Below the pieces are notes generated by a model that was not told the origin of the DNA, made no database searches, and was given only the letters and a program-made list of their open reading frames with translations. Positions 6,268 through 6,277 of a stretch of DNA of 6,277 bases are shown one piece after another (the first letter of the stretch is position 1; each line of letters begins with the position of its first letter). Location of the stretch: contig JAITES010000157.1 of assembly GCA_031281925.1 (NCBI GenBank), positions 1 to 6,277 on the forward strand, written 5' to 3'. Both the position numbers and the translations under genes were made by a program. This DNA comes from Treponema sp. GTDB lineage: Bacteria; Spirochaetota; Spirochaetia; Treponematales; Breznakiellaceae.

Positions 6268-6277
6268 AGCTTCGCAG
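6186..6277. repeat. Palindrome-rich repeat element, truncated by window edge
   Basis: The first part folds as a long interrupted hairpin: GAGCT (6186-6190), GTTTT (6191-6195), two unpaired bases, GGGAACA (6198-6204), a 7-base loop, TGTTCCC (6212-6218), AAAAC (6219-6223), five unpaired bases and AGCTC (6229-6233). This is followed by two perfect 10-bp palindromes, GCTATATAGC (6239-6248) and TACCATGGTA (6257-6266). AGCTCT (6229-6234) and AGAGCT (6266-6271) are inverted copies bracketing those palindromes. CTTCGCAG occurs as a direct repeat at 6223-6230 and 6270-6277, a 47-base period. This much secondary structure suggests a non-coding mobile or dispersed repeat (REP- or MITE-like). No terminal repeats or target duplication can be defined because the element runs off the right edge. 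Confidence 0.6.

Noticed and set aside
6223..6277. CRISPR array at the right edge
   Set aside because: Only one 8-base direct repeat pair is visible, the interval is itself palindromic, and no cas gene is present.

Overview
The window reads as an ordinary chromosomal stretch of a moderately GC-rich bacterium. All genes are on the + strand. The gene set (ClpB, an ArsR-type regulator with a long C-terminal half, and a cytoplasmic GH38 mannosidase) together with a dense palindromic repeat at the right edge would fit a host-associated spirochaete such as a gut Treponema relative. A Paenibacillus- or clostridia-like genome is also possible. This placement is inference from gene families only.

Layout: 1-2259 is the 3' part of clpB, running in from the left edge and missing roughly the first 115 codons. 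2260-2328 is a short spacer holding a possible promoter and an inverted repeat. 2329-3264 encodes a 311-residue regulator with a winged helix-turn-helix at the N-terminus and a long, probably ligand-sensing C-terminal domain. 3265-3363 is a 99-base AT-rich spacer with nested inverted repeats and a poly-T run. 3364-6093 encodes a 909-residue GH38 alpha-mannosidase with all predicted zinc and nucleophile residues present. At 6103, behind a very good ribosome binding site, another reading frame begins. It runs quickly into palindrome-rich DNA and stops at 6265.

Functional reading: clpB is an unrelated housekeeping neighbour (protein disaggregation). The regulator, the mannosidase and the gene starting at 6103 look like the beginning of a glycan-use operon. 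The regulator would sense a sugar or glycan fragment, the mannosidase would trim alpha-mannosides inside the cell, and the next gene might have encoded a transport component. The first 22 or so residues at 6103 resemble the basic N-terminal tail of a sugar ABC-transporter permease, but the sequence after them does not.

The most unusual part is the last ~100 bases (6186-6277). It contains a long interrupted hairpin, two perfect 10-bp palindromes and an 8-bp direct repeat 47 bases apart, and it appears to sit inside the start of the downstream gene. A short arm of this hairpin recurs, with one base missing, in the spacer between the regulator and the mannosidase. This suggests a small dispersed repeat family. 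No complete novel system is visible in the window.
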